Position numbers and translations under genes: made by a program | In this document: piece by piece, positions 29,001-41,500 of the stretch | How the letters are laid out: each line of letters begins with the position of its first letter | How positions within the stretch are numbered: the stretch's first letter is position 1 | From: Neelides folsomi | Taxonomy: Eukaryota; Arthropoda; Collembola; Neelipleona; Neelidae | Direction of reading: 5' to 3' | Assembly: GCA_034687125.1 (NCBI GenBank) | Contig: JAQGBZ010000271.1 | Coordinates: 23,068-87,067 of the forward strand | Length of the DNA: 64,000 nt | Notes under the pieces: generated by a model | The model's database searches: none | The model's input: only the letters and a program-made list of their open reading frames with translations | What the model was told of the DNA's origin: nothing

Positions 29001-32000
29001 GGAGGCGTTGAGTCGGAAGGGCCTTTCGGATTCTTCACTTGGAGTTCCACGGATCGTTGGAAGCTCCCGACTTCTAAAATTCTTCCTCAATTCCTCGTCT
29101 GGGCACTCAGGCAATTGAGACACAATTCGATTCATCAGCCTGTCCACATTCATTATTTTTATTTTGACTCAATTACTGCACTTACCCATTCATTATATTT
29201 ATCCCCCTTTTATTTTTCCAATTATTGTCTTTATATATGACCTCATGATGTTGTTGATGGGTCGTGCCTGAAAGTAGTTAAATATCATTTATTTATTTAC
29301 TTGGATGGTTCTATTTTCTATTTTATTTTAACCTATAAGAATTATTTAAATGATTTATAGTCAATTAAGTTTTATTTACTCTCAAATCGGAGCATGACGT
29401 TTTGGGGCTACCTTCTAGTTAGTTAATCATGAATTATTATGTTTATTTTGTAATTTAAACGAAAGTCGATATTTTCGTATTATTTAATAATTACTTTTGG
29501 GCATGTTTTTGAAGCTTTTGTTGTTGAGTTTTGTCTTGGTTAGAATTGGATTTGGAATGAGATTACAAGATGTGAATTCATTGGATAAATAATTTGATGG
29601 GGGAATTTCTTAATTAATATTCCTCTTGCTTTGCTTAAAATTGAATGAGTTTTTGTATTATGTAGGGAGTTGATGGTTGTGTTAAATTGAAGTGTTGAGC
29701 CTGCGGCTTCGTTTTGCATGTTCCAGTAGTTTCTTTGAGCGGAAATGAGAATCGGACGAGCTCAAGGTTTTATTGTTTTTCTTAGGGGGATTCAACGCTC
29801 CGAGACGGATGAGCGAAAGAGACTTGCCATCCAAATTTCTCCGTGAGCAGAACCATGAACTCAACGAGCTCCTCAATGTCCCACCTCATATGGCCCAACC
29901 AAGGATTCATTCCTCAAAGTCCGTTCCTGCACTCAATAGTGACAATCCAGGGAATTTGCAAACTCCGCTTCGTTCTCCATCAGCCCAAATGAATCATGTT
30001 GGAATGGATCCAATGAGGTTCCAGTCTTATCCTACTCATACAATGACAATGCAACCACCGAAGCAGATGATTAACCATGCTGCCACTAATAGTGTGGATC
30101 ATATTGGAAATCATGTTCAACACTCACAAGCTCATCGCTCCAGGTAATTTTTTAAACTCTGACATAATTTTACGATCCATTATCTTTTTTCATTATCTTT
30201 ATTGTGATTGCTAAATTGTCTATTTAAATTGATAGATCCATTCAGAGCCTCTCTGAAACATCCCATAGACCCAATATCGGAACGAAGCAACCTTCAACTC
30301 CAGCACTTCATTTACAGCAACCAGAAGATGAGAGGTTTTATCAAAATGTTGGATATTTTCCACCGCCTCCTCCTCCACCAACAAATCCAGCAAATATGCC
30401 TGTGAGGACATACATTCCTTATAGTAATTCAGCGGGGAGTATTTCTACAATGGGGAATCAAATGAGAGGATTTCCAAGAGGACCACCACCAAACCTCAAC
30501 CTCTCGATGTCCTCTATGAATTGGAGGCAAATGGGACCGCAGAACCCGGCACTTTTACGACAAGAGGCCAAAATGATCGAAATGCAGGATGAGCTAAGAA
30601 GGAGAGAAGAACGTGCGGCTCTGATGATGACCAAAGTCGCTCAACACCAACAGGCCCAACAAGCCCAACAAATGAGGAACAATCCAAATAATCGCTTCGT
30701 TTATCCTACTAATGTTCCAAATACAATTCCATCTCGTCTTGGCCCACCAACTGCTCCACCTAAACCGTATGGTGCCCATAGACCTGAGTCACAAGAAATC
30801 CCCCCAGGTCGTCCACCTTTACCCGAAGAATACAAATTTTCCGAGCTTCCTAGAGGACACTTCTCTTATAATAACATAAATAATAATAATAACATTAATC
30901 CAAATGCGCCCAATGGCCTCAAGACTCCTTGGGAGAGAGATGAGAAGGAACGTGAGGCAATTAGAAGGAAAGAAGCGACTAAATTTTGGTCTGAACAGAA
31001 AATTCAAGAGCTTGAAATGACGCCTAATCGAAATCCAAATCAAGATGAACAATTGAGAGTTTTAAATTTGGAGAGAGAATTCCAAAGAAGAGCTGAAGAA
31101 TCCAGGAGGGAAGATGAAGACGATGATGAGGAGGATGAAGACGTTGAGAGGAAATTGATGATAAGGAGAGTTCAAGAAACACTTGAACAGACGAGATTGA
31201 CATCGTCGAATACATCAATTGGAATGAGTAGTGGAACCAATGGGAATAAATTCCCTGACCCTGCAACTGAAGAAAGAGCGAGGAAAATTGAAGAAATGAG
31301 AAGGAAAAAATTGGAGCTTGAAGCAACTCAAGCGGCTGAAGAGAGGCTCGTTAGAGAAGCCCACAAGAGACGGGTAATTTTAATTATGAAATATTATAGC
31401 AATTAAAATTGAAGAATGTTTATTTAAAGTTTTGTTTAATATTAATTTCTTCATTTTAATTAATTTATTACAGGAAGAGGAAATTCGACGGCAACAAATT
31501 TTGCAACATCAAATTCAACAACAACCACAAGGAGGATCATCTGCGTCTTACAATTCTCCTTATAGATCCTCATATCCTCCTAAATTGGGCTCTCCTTCAG
31601 GAGAAAATTCCCTTCTCACCCCTCCAACTGCTATGGCTCCTCCACTTCCCAAATCCCCTCCGCCAGCGTTATATCGCCCTGCACAACAACCACAAGGGAA
31701 ATCACCATCCCCACAAAAATCTCCTGTGACTCCACCAGAGTCATCTCCTCGACCTCGCTCCGATAAGAAAACTGTTTCATTCAATGAAACCGTTGCGACT
31801 AATGAGCCCGACAGTCCACCACAAGAAGAAGAAAGGAAGAAAGTTCACGAGGATCCAAATGTAATTTGACTAATAAAACTATTTAAACTTAATGAAAATC
31901 TTCCACGAATAATCTTTAAAAGTGAGAGAATTATTTATAATAATGATATAATTTTTATTTTTTTAGCGATTCTTCTCAGAAGCCCAAGCAATGCTTGGAA

Positions 32001-32287
32001 GTCCAAGAAGTCCCGATGGGTTGAGCCCTGGAGCTGCAAACACTCCTGGAGTCATCGGAGCCCAAGAAGTTTATAGAGATCCTCGATGGCGTCGATTGGC
32101 CCAACAACAAGAACAAAAGCAAGCAGCGAATTCTCCAAAGCCTGAGAAGCTCACGTTCAAAGAGAAGATGAAAATGTTTGCAATGGAGTCAGGAGAAGTT
32201 GAGACGCCAAAGGACAAAGTGAAGGTGTCGAGTAAACAAAGGGAAATTGAGACTCCAGCTACTCCTACAACGACGGCAGCCAAATGA
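5013..32287 (+). CDS. cno: Afadin/canoe, actin-binding adherens-junction scaffold
   Basis: Twenty exons: 5013-5138, 5284-5598, 5668-5803, 6825-7108, 7938-8019, 10125-10283, 13777-14056, 14511-14612, 15677-16175, 16917-17036, 17980-18138, 18915-19064, 21192-21638, 26103-26168, 28330-28403, 28639-28757, 29786-30143, 30236-31373, 31474-31860, 31967-32287. The phases join and the total is 5322 nt, giving 1773 aa (human afadin is about 1824). Domains: RA1 about 43-140 (FHGVMRFYFQE, DDREGRF), RA2 about 215-325 (MRRRRQQKLEK, GGTLKIYGESL), FHA about 380-460 (GIVTVTP, YETTMLQHGT), DIL about 500-905 (LAFWMANSSELL, LLRRCRVNAALTIQLFSQLF, FLLPEDGYSCD), PDZ about 933-1020 (loop GLGLSI), then Pro-rich and Gln-rich regions, an acidic charged helix (DEDDDEEDEDVERKLM) and a conserved end (LTFKEKMKMF). 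The family links nectins, Rap1 and actin at junctions. The start is the first ATG; a second in-frame ATG at 5043 is possible. The linker between RA2 and FHA is shorter than in human. The Pro-rich part (exons 17-20) is least certain in detail. Confidence 0.95.
8020..13776 (+). other. Large afadin introns 5 and 6
   Basis: Two long introns (8020-10124 and 10284-13776) separated by the small RA2/linker exon 10125-10283. They are AT-rich, full of stops in all frames, and contain no exon I could place. Short GGTTAGGTTA and GGTTAGGTAAGG stretches (near 8712 and 12488) resemble the TTAGG-type motif common in arthropod DNA but are not tandem arrays. Confidence 0.5.
19065..21191 (+). other. Large afadin intron 12
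   Basis: Runs from a GTATAT donor after the exon ending at 19064 to the TTTCCAG acceptor before 21192. Non-coding by inspection. It contains the 26-base palindrome listed separately, immediately followed by two tandem copies of ATGCTGAAACG (20492-20513). Confidence 0.5.
20468..20493. repeat. 26-base near-perfect palindrome
   Basis: ATGGATATGGAT at 20468-20479 is the exact reverse complement of ATCCATATCCAT at 20482-20493, with only GG between. It overlaps a short tandem duplication just downstream. It could extrude as a cruciform or mark a local replication-slippage event. No coding role. Confidence 0.7.
24435..24824 (+). CDS. Open frame inside afadin intron 13: candidate alternative first exon or nested gene
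   Basis: An ATG-initiated frame of 129 codons lies in the 4.5-kb intron that splits the PDZ domain. Composition is coding-like (GC-rich third positions, balanced residues) and unlike the flanking intron. It starts MSEKVVSVVRRGGGV, is basic and Gly/Asn-rich in the first half, and then reads WYSVADLEERLGRLRLQQLA, helix-like. After EDGQ the DNA reads CAG|GTTGGG at 24812-24813, a possible phase-0 splice donor that would join in frame to the next afadin exon at 26103; without splicing it stops at 24824. A TATAAAG lies about 45 bases upstream of the ATG. I do not recognise the protein. It could be an alternative first exon of a short afadin isoform, a nested gene or a chance frame. Confidence 0.4.
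   Translation: MSEKVVSVVRRGGGVTNGHGSVVIPVKKKRRPMSYAEPARHPPRLTLYTPHPQVGVGKNGMTNGVRNGINGTSATVINGSWYSVADLEERLGRLRLQQLARRKSVDFAISCVEPDPTCYSIEDGQVGNL
25763..25809. repeat. Perfect 19-bp inverted repeat (hairpin) in afadin intron 13
   Basis: GGGTAGAGAGGATTTTGAA at 25763-25781 is exactly complementary to 25791-25809, separated by a 9-base loop (25782-25790). The 47-base unit would form a stable hairpin in the pre-mRNA on either strand. The stem is shorter than a typical animal pre-miRNA (about 22 bp plus a lower stem) and pairing does not continue outside. No terminal-repeat transposon is visible. Confidence 0.75.
27737..27760. repeat. (AT)12 microsatellite
   Basis: Twelve uninterrupted AT units in afadin intron 14. 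Likely length-polymorphic; no functional evidence. Confidence 0.9.
28758..29785 (+). other. Afadin intron 16 with a GC-richer island at about 28880-29120
   Basis: The intron follows the exon that ends the PDZ domain. Its 28880-29120 part is much less AT-rich than the rest and is open in one plus and two minus frames (for example RWKSMEALSRKGLSDSSLGV on +). No frame matches afadin as I know it, and the constitutive splice to 29786 keeps the reading frame. It may be an alternative exon, an enhancer or a chance composition shift. Confidence 0.3.
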
Positions 32288-35200
32288 ATCAAGCAGCATT
32301 ATTTAATTTCTTGATCAAAAATATTATTATTTTATATTTACTTAATTATATTGTGTATAGAAAAATTATTATAATACCTGTAGGTCTTATTGAAAATTTA
32401 CTATAATAATTAATTACTATTAGTGTGTACTTACACATCAGATGCCTTCAAGATGTAGAATTGAAAAAAAGCCTTTCCATATATAAATAGCTTATATATA
32501 TTTGAACAAAGTAATAATGAATTTACGAAGGAATGTAGTACCTCAATTGAAATCGGATAGACTTCGTTCGCTAACGATGAATTTTTGACTTGATACATGA
32601 AACGTAAGTACTTTTTAATGAATCCACTGTTGACCAAGACTACTTATTGTATATATTTTAAAAAGTCCCTATAAAGAGAGAACTTTATTCGAATAGTTAG
32701 TATTTAGGAGTGTAATTAGTGTAGTTATTATACATTTTATTGTTTTATGAAATCGTTTGTTCAAGTATGGTAGCTTATTTGGGGACGACCAAATGATAAA
32801 AAATGAATGCAATTCTTTTTTAGAGATTTATTTTATGGCAGATATTTTTCAAGTGTTCCGTCGGCAGTTAATTTTTCACGATTTTCAGATTAATTGTAAC
32901 TATTTTTGCGATCAGTTTAATTTTAAACCCTTGTCGTTCACATGTATGCATTCCATATGGAAGAGACCTCGATAGCAATCATTTAATTATAATTTTATAC
33001 ATTAAAAAATTCAATTACATTTTATCTTTTCCTCAAATCCCTTGCTATGTTTAATAATTTATTATATCTCGAATATTCAATTAGCAATAAATTATTAATT
33101 TTTGTCTACGACATTAATTTGTATTTAATATAGATTAAGGATATTATTATCTAATACCGATTTAGTTATTTAGCCAGTCACTTACTGTATTGCTTTTATA
33201 TAAATCTCTTTCCACCGTCAATTGTTTTATATAACACATTTATTACTTTAGTTTCTTTTTAATTAGTTTTGTATCTGTTGAATTTGATGATTGTAATTTC
33301 ATCAAATTTTTATTTATCAAATTAATAATCAAATAAATAATTATTGAAAATATTTGTCTTTAAAATATTTTGTAAATATTTTTTTCTAAATAAATAAAAT
33401 TTAGCCTTATTAAGAAATGTTTAAGAGAATCGAATGAAACTGAATATGAAATTATCATAGTTAACGATCAATTTGATGAACAAACGATTTACTAAATATA
33501 TTATAAAACTATATTTAAACTCAATACTAAATAATTTTTATGAGAGATGAAATAAATGAATTTTAAGAAATGTTTATAAATCCTCCTTTATTTCGACTTT
33601 TAACCCATTGGATTTTGAACTCTCGACTCGAACAGTACTCTGGACATTTAATCCAATCGAACGCAATTAACTACCATCATATCACGCAACATAATATTAT
33701 TTTTAGTATGTTAACAATAAACGAATGCATGCATTAATTAAACATCTTAAATACGAATACTAAATAGCATACTTAATACTATTAAATATTTAAAATTATT
33801 AAATCCACCGAATCATTGAATTACCAACAATATTGTATACCTATATGTATATGTTATGTACAGTATGAACCATTTGTCCATCTCTTTAGGGTTTATAATA
33901 AAAGTTTGATTTGCTAAATGAGTCTGTGTGAATTCTATCAAAGTAATACTAAAGACGAATACGATTTTAAGCCCTCAGAGAAATTTCCTTAAAGATGGGG
34001 GAAATATACGAATCTTCCCTTTGGAGTGCTGATTTAACTCAAAATCTGTTGATCTTTTGACACTACTTTGACGCCATATAAAAAATTATAAAAAAATCTA
34101 CTGATTTTCAGGTCTGAAATAGCTACAAAAAGGAACGATACATTAGATTATAAGTAGCTTGATTTAGTTTGTTATAATGTGTGTGGGTAAGCCGCAACAA
34201 ATTCGGACCGACTTACCGATCATGCTGTATGTATGTATGTTATGTAGATAAATCTATTATCGTATTATTATAGTGTATGTTAAACTTGGGTTAAAAACAT
34301 TTATTTGATAATACATATTGATATATCTTAAGGAGGATTAAGTCTTAAAGGTTAACGCAAGCTAATGAATCTGATTAAATGCTAACATAAATAATACCTC
34401 GTTCATGAGCTCAAAATTATTCTACCCAGACAATTGAAGCCGAGGAAGTTAATTCTTACATTTAATAAAATACAATTTTATATCTATTAAATACTATAGT
34501 TTACTCTCTATACGTCTACTACATGCATATGTCTATTACATACCACACATGTACATAAATATAATTTAATAACTAACACATAAATATAATAGCATTAACT
34601 TTAATATGTATGTTACAGTAAAACAGTCTAAACAAATCTATTAAATAATTTTTATAGCTTATTAAAAGCTGTAAATGTACTTAAATATAAATGAGATTCT
34701 TTTTATCTGTATCACATTATTTAATACATTACAATACAATATTTTTAAAAATTTAAGACATATCGGGTTACAATTAAACCATTATAAACACATTCATATC
34801 ATAGATCATACATGAATGATAATTGATAATTATACTTATACTTATTTGGGATATTTGACTTCATAAGGTAAACAAAAATAGTCTTGTCTGAGGACTTTCA
34901 CATCAACACGAGGTAATGACTCCAGCAATTATTTCCGACTACGTAATATTATTAATTGCACTCAAGCACTAGTAAATGTATGTAATTGTACTGTATGTTC
35001 CATTAGTATTAATTCTAATTATGCATACGTAGCTTTTCTCATGTTTTATCTCAAGAGGAAATATCAACAATAATTACTGTGTAACGTCCCAGTACAAAAG
35101 TAATATGCGGATAAAATTAACGCTCATAAAGTCATCAATTGGTAGGTTTTGTTTCTCTTTGTGATAAGGTTCTAAAAGGATATTAAAGTTCATTCCAAAT

Positions 35201-35588
35201 CCTCTTCTTATCTGTCAGTAAAGAATGGGACTGTGGGACCAATAACTCATTCAATTTAAAACCCCAAGTGTGAAGTTTATTTCCCTCTTTTCCCCTTCAT
35301 TTTTTGTGAGTTTGCCGGGTAAGTTTGAGGGTATTTTGGGTAACTTGGTAGGGATCGGTTGATCTGTATATAAAAAAGGTTAAAGGGAGTATTTTAGGGG
35401 TTGAGGAAGGGACGTTGGCTTGCGCCCTCCTTCCTTCTATTGATCTCGTCTGGGAGACTGGGAGGTGGATGAAAGGGAAGCTTGCGTCAGGCGAGTGACA
35501 ATCACAGTCCGCATTTCTCCACCGACCCCAACGGACACCCCGAAGTTCCCTTGAGAGAAAAAGTGAGAGAGTTGCCCCGAGAGAGTCC
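32288..35588. other. Intergenic region between afadin and glutamate synthase
   Basis: Very AT-rich and rich in stops. The proximal part should be the afadin 3' UTR; the distal 250 bases are the glutamate synthase promoter and leader. Small GTAT tandem units occur near 34228. No gene was recognised. Confidence 0.6.
35367..35375 (+). promoter_or_regulatory. TATA-like element upstream of glutamate synthase
   Basis: TATATAAAA lies about 220 bases upstream of the start codon at 35589, at the 5' edge of a GC-richer leader. There is an in-frame stop (TGA at 35496-35498) and no in-frame ATG between it and 35589, which supports the chosen start. The transcription start itself is not visible. Confidence 0.35.
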
Positions 35589-38500
35589 ATGGACAGCAGC
35601 GGAATGGGAAAAACCGAAAATGCGGTTCCGTGGGGATGGGAAGGACCGCCAAAGGATGGCCTTTATAATCCAGCGCTGGAGAAAGACGCTTGCGGTGTCG
35701 GATTCATCGTTTCCATCGAAGGAAAGCCGAGTCATAAGGTGAAGATTTAATTATAATTTATTTAATATTTATTTTATATTTATTTTATATTTAAATTTAT
35801 TTCGGTTTGGTTCAATATGAGAGAACGTATGGGACTTGTATTATTTTATGGTGAATCATTTATTGTAATTTCTCATTGTAGACACAGAGCTCTGGAATAA
35901 TAAATAATCGATAGTTGGACCATTTGCTAGATTATATTTAAAGTTCTGAGTATTAGTAATATAAACAAAGTTGTCGCGTTTAATTCTCCTTCCTTGTTTA
36001 GAATTGTTTATGTTGGAATGAACCTTTGGAATGGAAAATTAAAAATGTATGAATGAGCGAGACGTCCAGAGAGAACCATTCCAATTTTACTGCTCCAATT
36101 GAATCAGTTTGCATAATACATTACGTTGTTTTTAGATAGGATAATTGGAGTTTTAATTTAGATATTCCACAGTAAATAATTGACAGAATATTGTAATTGT
36201 TCAGTCAAACAATACTTTTGACCTTATTTCCTTTCCAAGAAATCAATGCATAAAATGTAGGGAAATGGACGTTTCTTTATTTTAATTCAAGCTTTTATTC
36301 AAATTGTGCTAATAAGCGCAGATCTTGTGATCAATGTTAGCGATCGACAAAAGAATTATGGATTAATGGATTAAATATGAAGTTGTTTCTTTTAAAATGG
36401 AAACAAGACTTTGACCCAGGGATGAGTTGAGGGGCAATGCGAAAGGGAGAATTCCGCATTACAATCAATGCTACTCTCACCAACAACTCAACCTGCTTTT
36501 CCTAGCCAGAGTTGAGGCAGGGAGAGGAATAAACCTCCGGTATTTCCAACCTTCGGTGACGTGACCGAAATACTCCCCCTTCCTCTTTCAACCAACATAA
36601 AAGATTTTCTCCTCCCCTCAAACAAAACTTCTCAACTTACCGATAAATTCATATCATCATTAGCTAAATTGCTTTCTAAAGAATCCAAACTTCATCTCCA
36701 ATTTCTAAGAATGTATAAAATATCTATGTTAGTTTCATTCTTACTTTAACTCGCTTAATTCCTCTTCTCCTCACGATTCTACATTAGCTAATTACGAATT
36801 AGCTAATTCAATTTATTACTCGGAAATATGAATTTACTTTATTCAGTATTTGATCTTCCACTCAATTTATCTCATTTATGATTCATCTTGAGTATGATAA
36901 AGGCATGATAGGAATTAACTTAACTTAATGTAATTTTCCACAGTATACACAAAAATGGGAATAAAAATAATAGTTACATGTGCCTTCTTGCTTTCCTAAA
37001 AACATAGGTCTTTGATCCTCTGGTAGTGAGGAAAGAGGAAATGTACGGGAAAGTAACAAGAAAATGCTCACAAATGTGTAAGCTCTTTCCAATACAAATA
37101 TCCGTGTTTGACATGTGAAAATAAACGAATGATGAGTCAGTCATTCATTAAGACCGGAGTCGAACATGACCTTGATCTCTTTTCCCACTACGTTTAAAGG
37201 TATTAATTTGCATCATCAAATCCCGTGCATCACGAGTTAAATTAAATTCTTTTGTTTACACAACTTTTAATAAATACAAGAGACAGAGATTTTTAGCTGC
37301 GATGACCGCTGACTACAATAGTATTTACTTTTATTTTCTCATTCAAGGATATTCCTTATCTCTCAGGTTCAAATGACACGTTCATACGCAATTGTGAGAG
37401 GGAAATTAAGATAAATACATTGTCATGTAACTCATGTATGGCAAATATACCTTACATAATATGTAGGAAACTTACATAAGTTTATGAAGAAGATTAGATT
37501 GAAACATTATAGGGAATACTCAAGGAATTAATTATTATTATTGTACTTTATTTTCATTATAATATGGTATACATAAGTGTTACAATATAATTTCTAAATA
37601 TTAAAATAGATTTAAATATATATACACATTAAAGAATTTCCCCTTATTCATAATGAATACAAGATATTTGAGTAATTACAAAGGCGGAGATGAAATGGAA
37701 ATGGAGTAATCCTCGTTTAAGCCGGGACAAAGATCTTTTATACTCATACGGATTATTGACTCATCCTTCTCTTCTGTTGAAATACAATCAAACTCACATG
37801 GACTGGAGATTACAACATATAAATAATACATTGAATTCTAATCAATTCCTCCAATCAATTAACTTGATTTTAAATTCTGCTTAAAGTTGATCACTACCAT
37901 TTATGAAATGGTATTAAAATGTTAATGCAATGCATGTTAAGTATAACATATTTTGTTATAAAACTCGCTCTTTTCATTTAATCAATGAATTTTAATGATA
38001 AATCTGTTTTAATATTTATTCTGAACAAAGGTAATAAAAGTAATATGGCATTATGAGCATTAATAAAAATGTAGAGGTAGAATAAATAAGAGAAGCCATA
38101 AATAATTTTTCTCATCAACTTTTATTATCGTAAATTACTTTTTGCACGGCAGAATGAAAACTATCAAAAGTAACATTACAGAGAGAGATAAAATTTGGGA
38201 AAGCTCCAGATGGTCATTTTCACCAATTAAATATTTGAACTTTAGATTCTTCGAGATTCGGCCACGCTGGCTTCGCGAATGGTTCATCGTGGAGCTTGCG
38301 GTTGTGACAATGACACTGGAGACGGCGCCGGGGTCATGACCGCTATTCCACACGAATTTTATGTCAAGATTCTCATGTATGTACAAATATTTCCTCACTA
38401 TCAATTATCATTTAACTAATTAATAAAATACAATGATATAAAAACTAAAAGCTTAAAACCAAATTATGTTGATTAATGTAATACACGATGATGGTTCGAT

Positions 38501-41500
38501 TAGTATAATTATGTTTCAAATAGTTATACTAATACTGATACGTAGGCTAAATGCTTATATGTTTAATATGTATTATATATATATATTTATAGGGAACAGC
38601 AAGGAGTGAGTCTTCCAGCTCCTGGCCGTTATGCAACTGGGATCTTCTTCATGGACAAATCTCACCACGAGGAGAGCGAGGGACTTTTCGCCGAGTTGGC
38701 TCGTGAAACGGATTTGAAAGTACGTTGGCATTCTCTTCATTAAAAGAACCCTACCAGAAGGATTCAATTAATTCCCTAATTAAACCCGAGAATAAATTCC
38801 AAAAATGCCCTACGAAATTAAATTACGCTCTTCACTCACACAATGTAATTTATCTTCTTGTAATAATTAATTATGGAAGCTTTCTCCACCATTTTAAACC
38901 TCTAACATACTTGACTAATTAAATGGGAAGGAATTGAATAAACAAATTAAAAATCACTTCCCTCTTGAGCCATTTAATAAAGACTTGACTTTCCACTAAT
39001 ATATCAGTAAATATGAGATTTCCTCTGGAATCTTCCAAAACCTCTCAAGTTTCTCAAAAGGAGAGATGAAAAGGAAAGCCGAGGCCGACGAGGAAAGTAG
39101 AACGAGGAAAATCGATGTGATTCTTTCCTAAACTCTACATGTCCTTATTACATCGTGTAATATACCAAAAAGTTGATGTTTGAAATGTCAGTATATAAAA
39201 ATATGGATCTTCCCTTTTCCCTTCAAGCGAATTACATCGTTTAATAAAAATAATAAATCTGGCCAATGTTTGTTTGAACATAAAAGGAAACTTTGATTGC
39301 AGGTCATTTGTTGGCGATCAGTCCCAACAGACAATAGATCGATTGGAGAAGTTGCGAGAGGTTCTGAGCCTTTCATGCGCCAAGTATTTATCACCGGTGA
39401 CCAGGAAGATCTCGATGTCTTGACACGCCAAGTAATTACTTTTTTATTTATCAAATTATTATTGTTAAACTCACTCTTTTTATTTAGATTTCTTTTACGT
39501 TTTAAATTTAACATTAATTTATATTTTGTATTTATGCATAGTATTCATGTCATAATTAAGTTAGCAATATTTTATTTAATTTTTTTTATTTGAAGGTGTT
39601 TTCACTTCGTAAGCGTGCCACTCACACTTTGAGAAGGCCAGGCGCTCGATTCTACATTTGTTCTTTGTCAACAACGACGGTCGTTTACAAAGGTCAATTA
39701 ACATCTGAGCAGCTTTGGAATTATTATCCCGACCTCAAGAGCCCGGATTACGAAACTTATTTGTCTCTCGTTCACACAAGATTCTCCACCAATACGTTTC
39801 CCTCATGGGAAAGAGCTCATCCGTTAAGGCAAGTTTTCAAATATCTGAACTTTCACATTTACTTTCCTCCTTCAAACCCAAATGTAATTTATTCCAAAAT
39901 CCCCCGGAACTCCATTGTTTAAGTGTACACAGGTGCCTTGTAAGAATTTTAATCAAAAGTTCAAACACGACAAAAAGCAAATCTTTCATAAAAATCATAT
40001 ACAAACCCATTGGAAAGAGGATAAAAAAGGATAAAGAGATCTTTTAACGTCACTGTTGGTTCTCTACTGACCTACAAAGATCCGCAAGTGCCAAGTTGAA
40101 GACGCAATAAATGACGTTGGGGCGCTGACGTTCGTTTCTCAAATTCACAATTCCATTTACCCTTGCAAATTTCTCGAATATGTATCCTATACTAATATTA
40201 CTGCCAAAGATAAGCCTAACCTAACCTAGATATCAGTACATAAAACTTCATAAAAGTATATGATGCGAAATGGGATATTTCCGAGGCGGTGTTTTAATAC
40301 ATAGGAATTCCAAGTTTCTCTTTATATACCCCCACTTGAGGAAATGTTTAGAATGGGGAAATAAGGGTTTATTGATTCTCCATTTCAGGATGCTGGCTCA
40401 TAATGGGGAAATCAATACGCTCCGTGGGAACGTGAATCTCATGAAGGCGCGTGAAGGAGTGATGAAGAATAAAGCATTTGGTGTGAATCTCAAGCGGCTT
40501 TATCCAGTCGTTGAACCCAATTTGTCTGACTCGGGATCTGCTGACTGTGTCCTTGAATTTCTCGTCCAAGCTGGTGGCAGATCCCTCCCAGAGGTCAACA
40601 CTAAATTATTAATTTTTGATCAAAATATTTATATTTTAATAATGCTTCTTAGATCAATATAAATGAGGTTTATAATTGATGGATTGTGTGGATGAAGTGG
40701 AATTGTATGTTTTATAGTTTGTACCATGGTAGAATGGGAATGCATAAGAGGGACAAATTCCTTAATGACAATGATAGAGTTAAAATAAGGGTAAAGGTTG
40801 TACTTTTTTCATATATTGATCTCAATCTGACTAATGGTGGATCTTTATAAATATGACCCAGGCTGTGATGACGATGGTTCCAGAAGCTTGGCAAAATGAT
40901 CCTCTTATGAGGCAGGAGAAAAAAGATTTCTACAGATGGGCCGCTTGTGCCATGGAGCCTTGGGACGGTCCGGCCCTTCTGGCTTTCACTGATGGACGAT
41001 ACATTGGAGCCATTTTGGATAGAAACGGCCTCCGCCCATCGAGATTCTACGTAACGAAGGACAATATTCTTGTGATGGCCTCTGAGGTCGGAGTTTACGA
41101 CACGGACGATGCCAATATCGTCCAGAAGGGTCGGCTTAAACCCGGACGGATGCTCTTAGTTGATACGAAGGAGAAAGTGATGTTGAAGGATGAAGAGCTG
41201 AAGCTCAAAATTGCACGGTCGCGGCCGTATGGCGTTTGGCTTCAGGAACAAGTCACCATGGACGAACTCCGAGCGGCCCATAATGGAAAAGTTTCCTTTG
41301 ATTTGGGATCCGATTATTTACCTAATGGTCTTATGGATTCTCCAACTAAAGGTAAAACAACAAACTTTTCCTATTATTTTGTTAATGAATAGAAACTCGA
41401 ATAATTGGAGTGATATTTAATAGGAAAAATTGATTTTTAATTTATGGATCTTGTAAATAGGATCAATATACAGAAGCACCTTGGACAAAAGACTTGGAAT

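Noticed and set aside
40205-40228. CCTAACCTAACCTA-like string as a telomeric repeat
   Set aside because: Only two to three degenerate units; such strings are scattered in arthropod genomes and do not mark a telomere.
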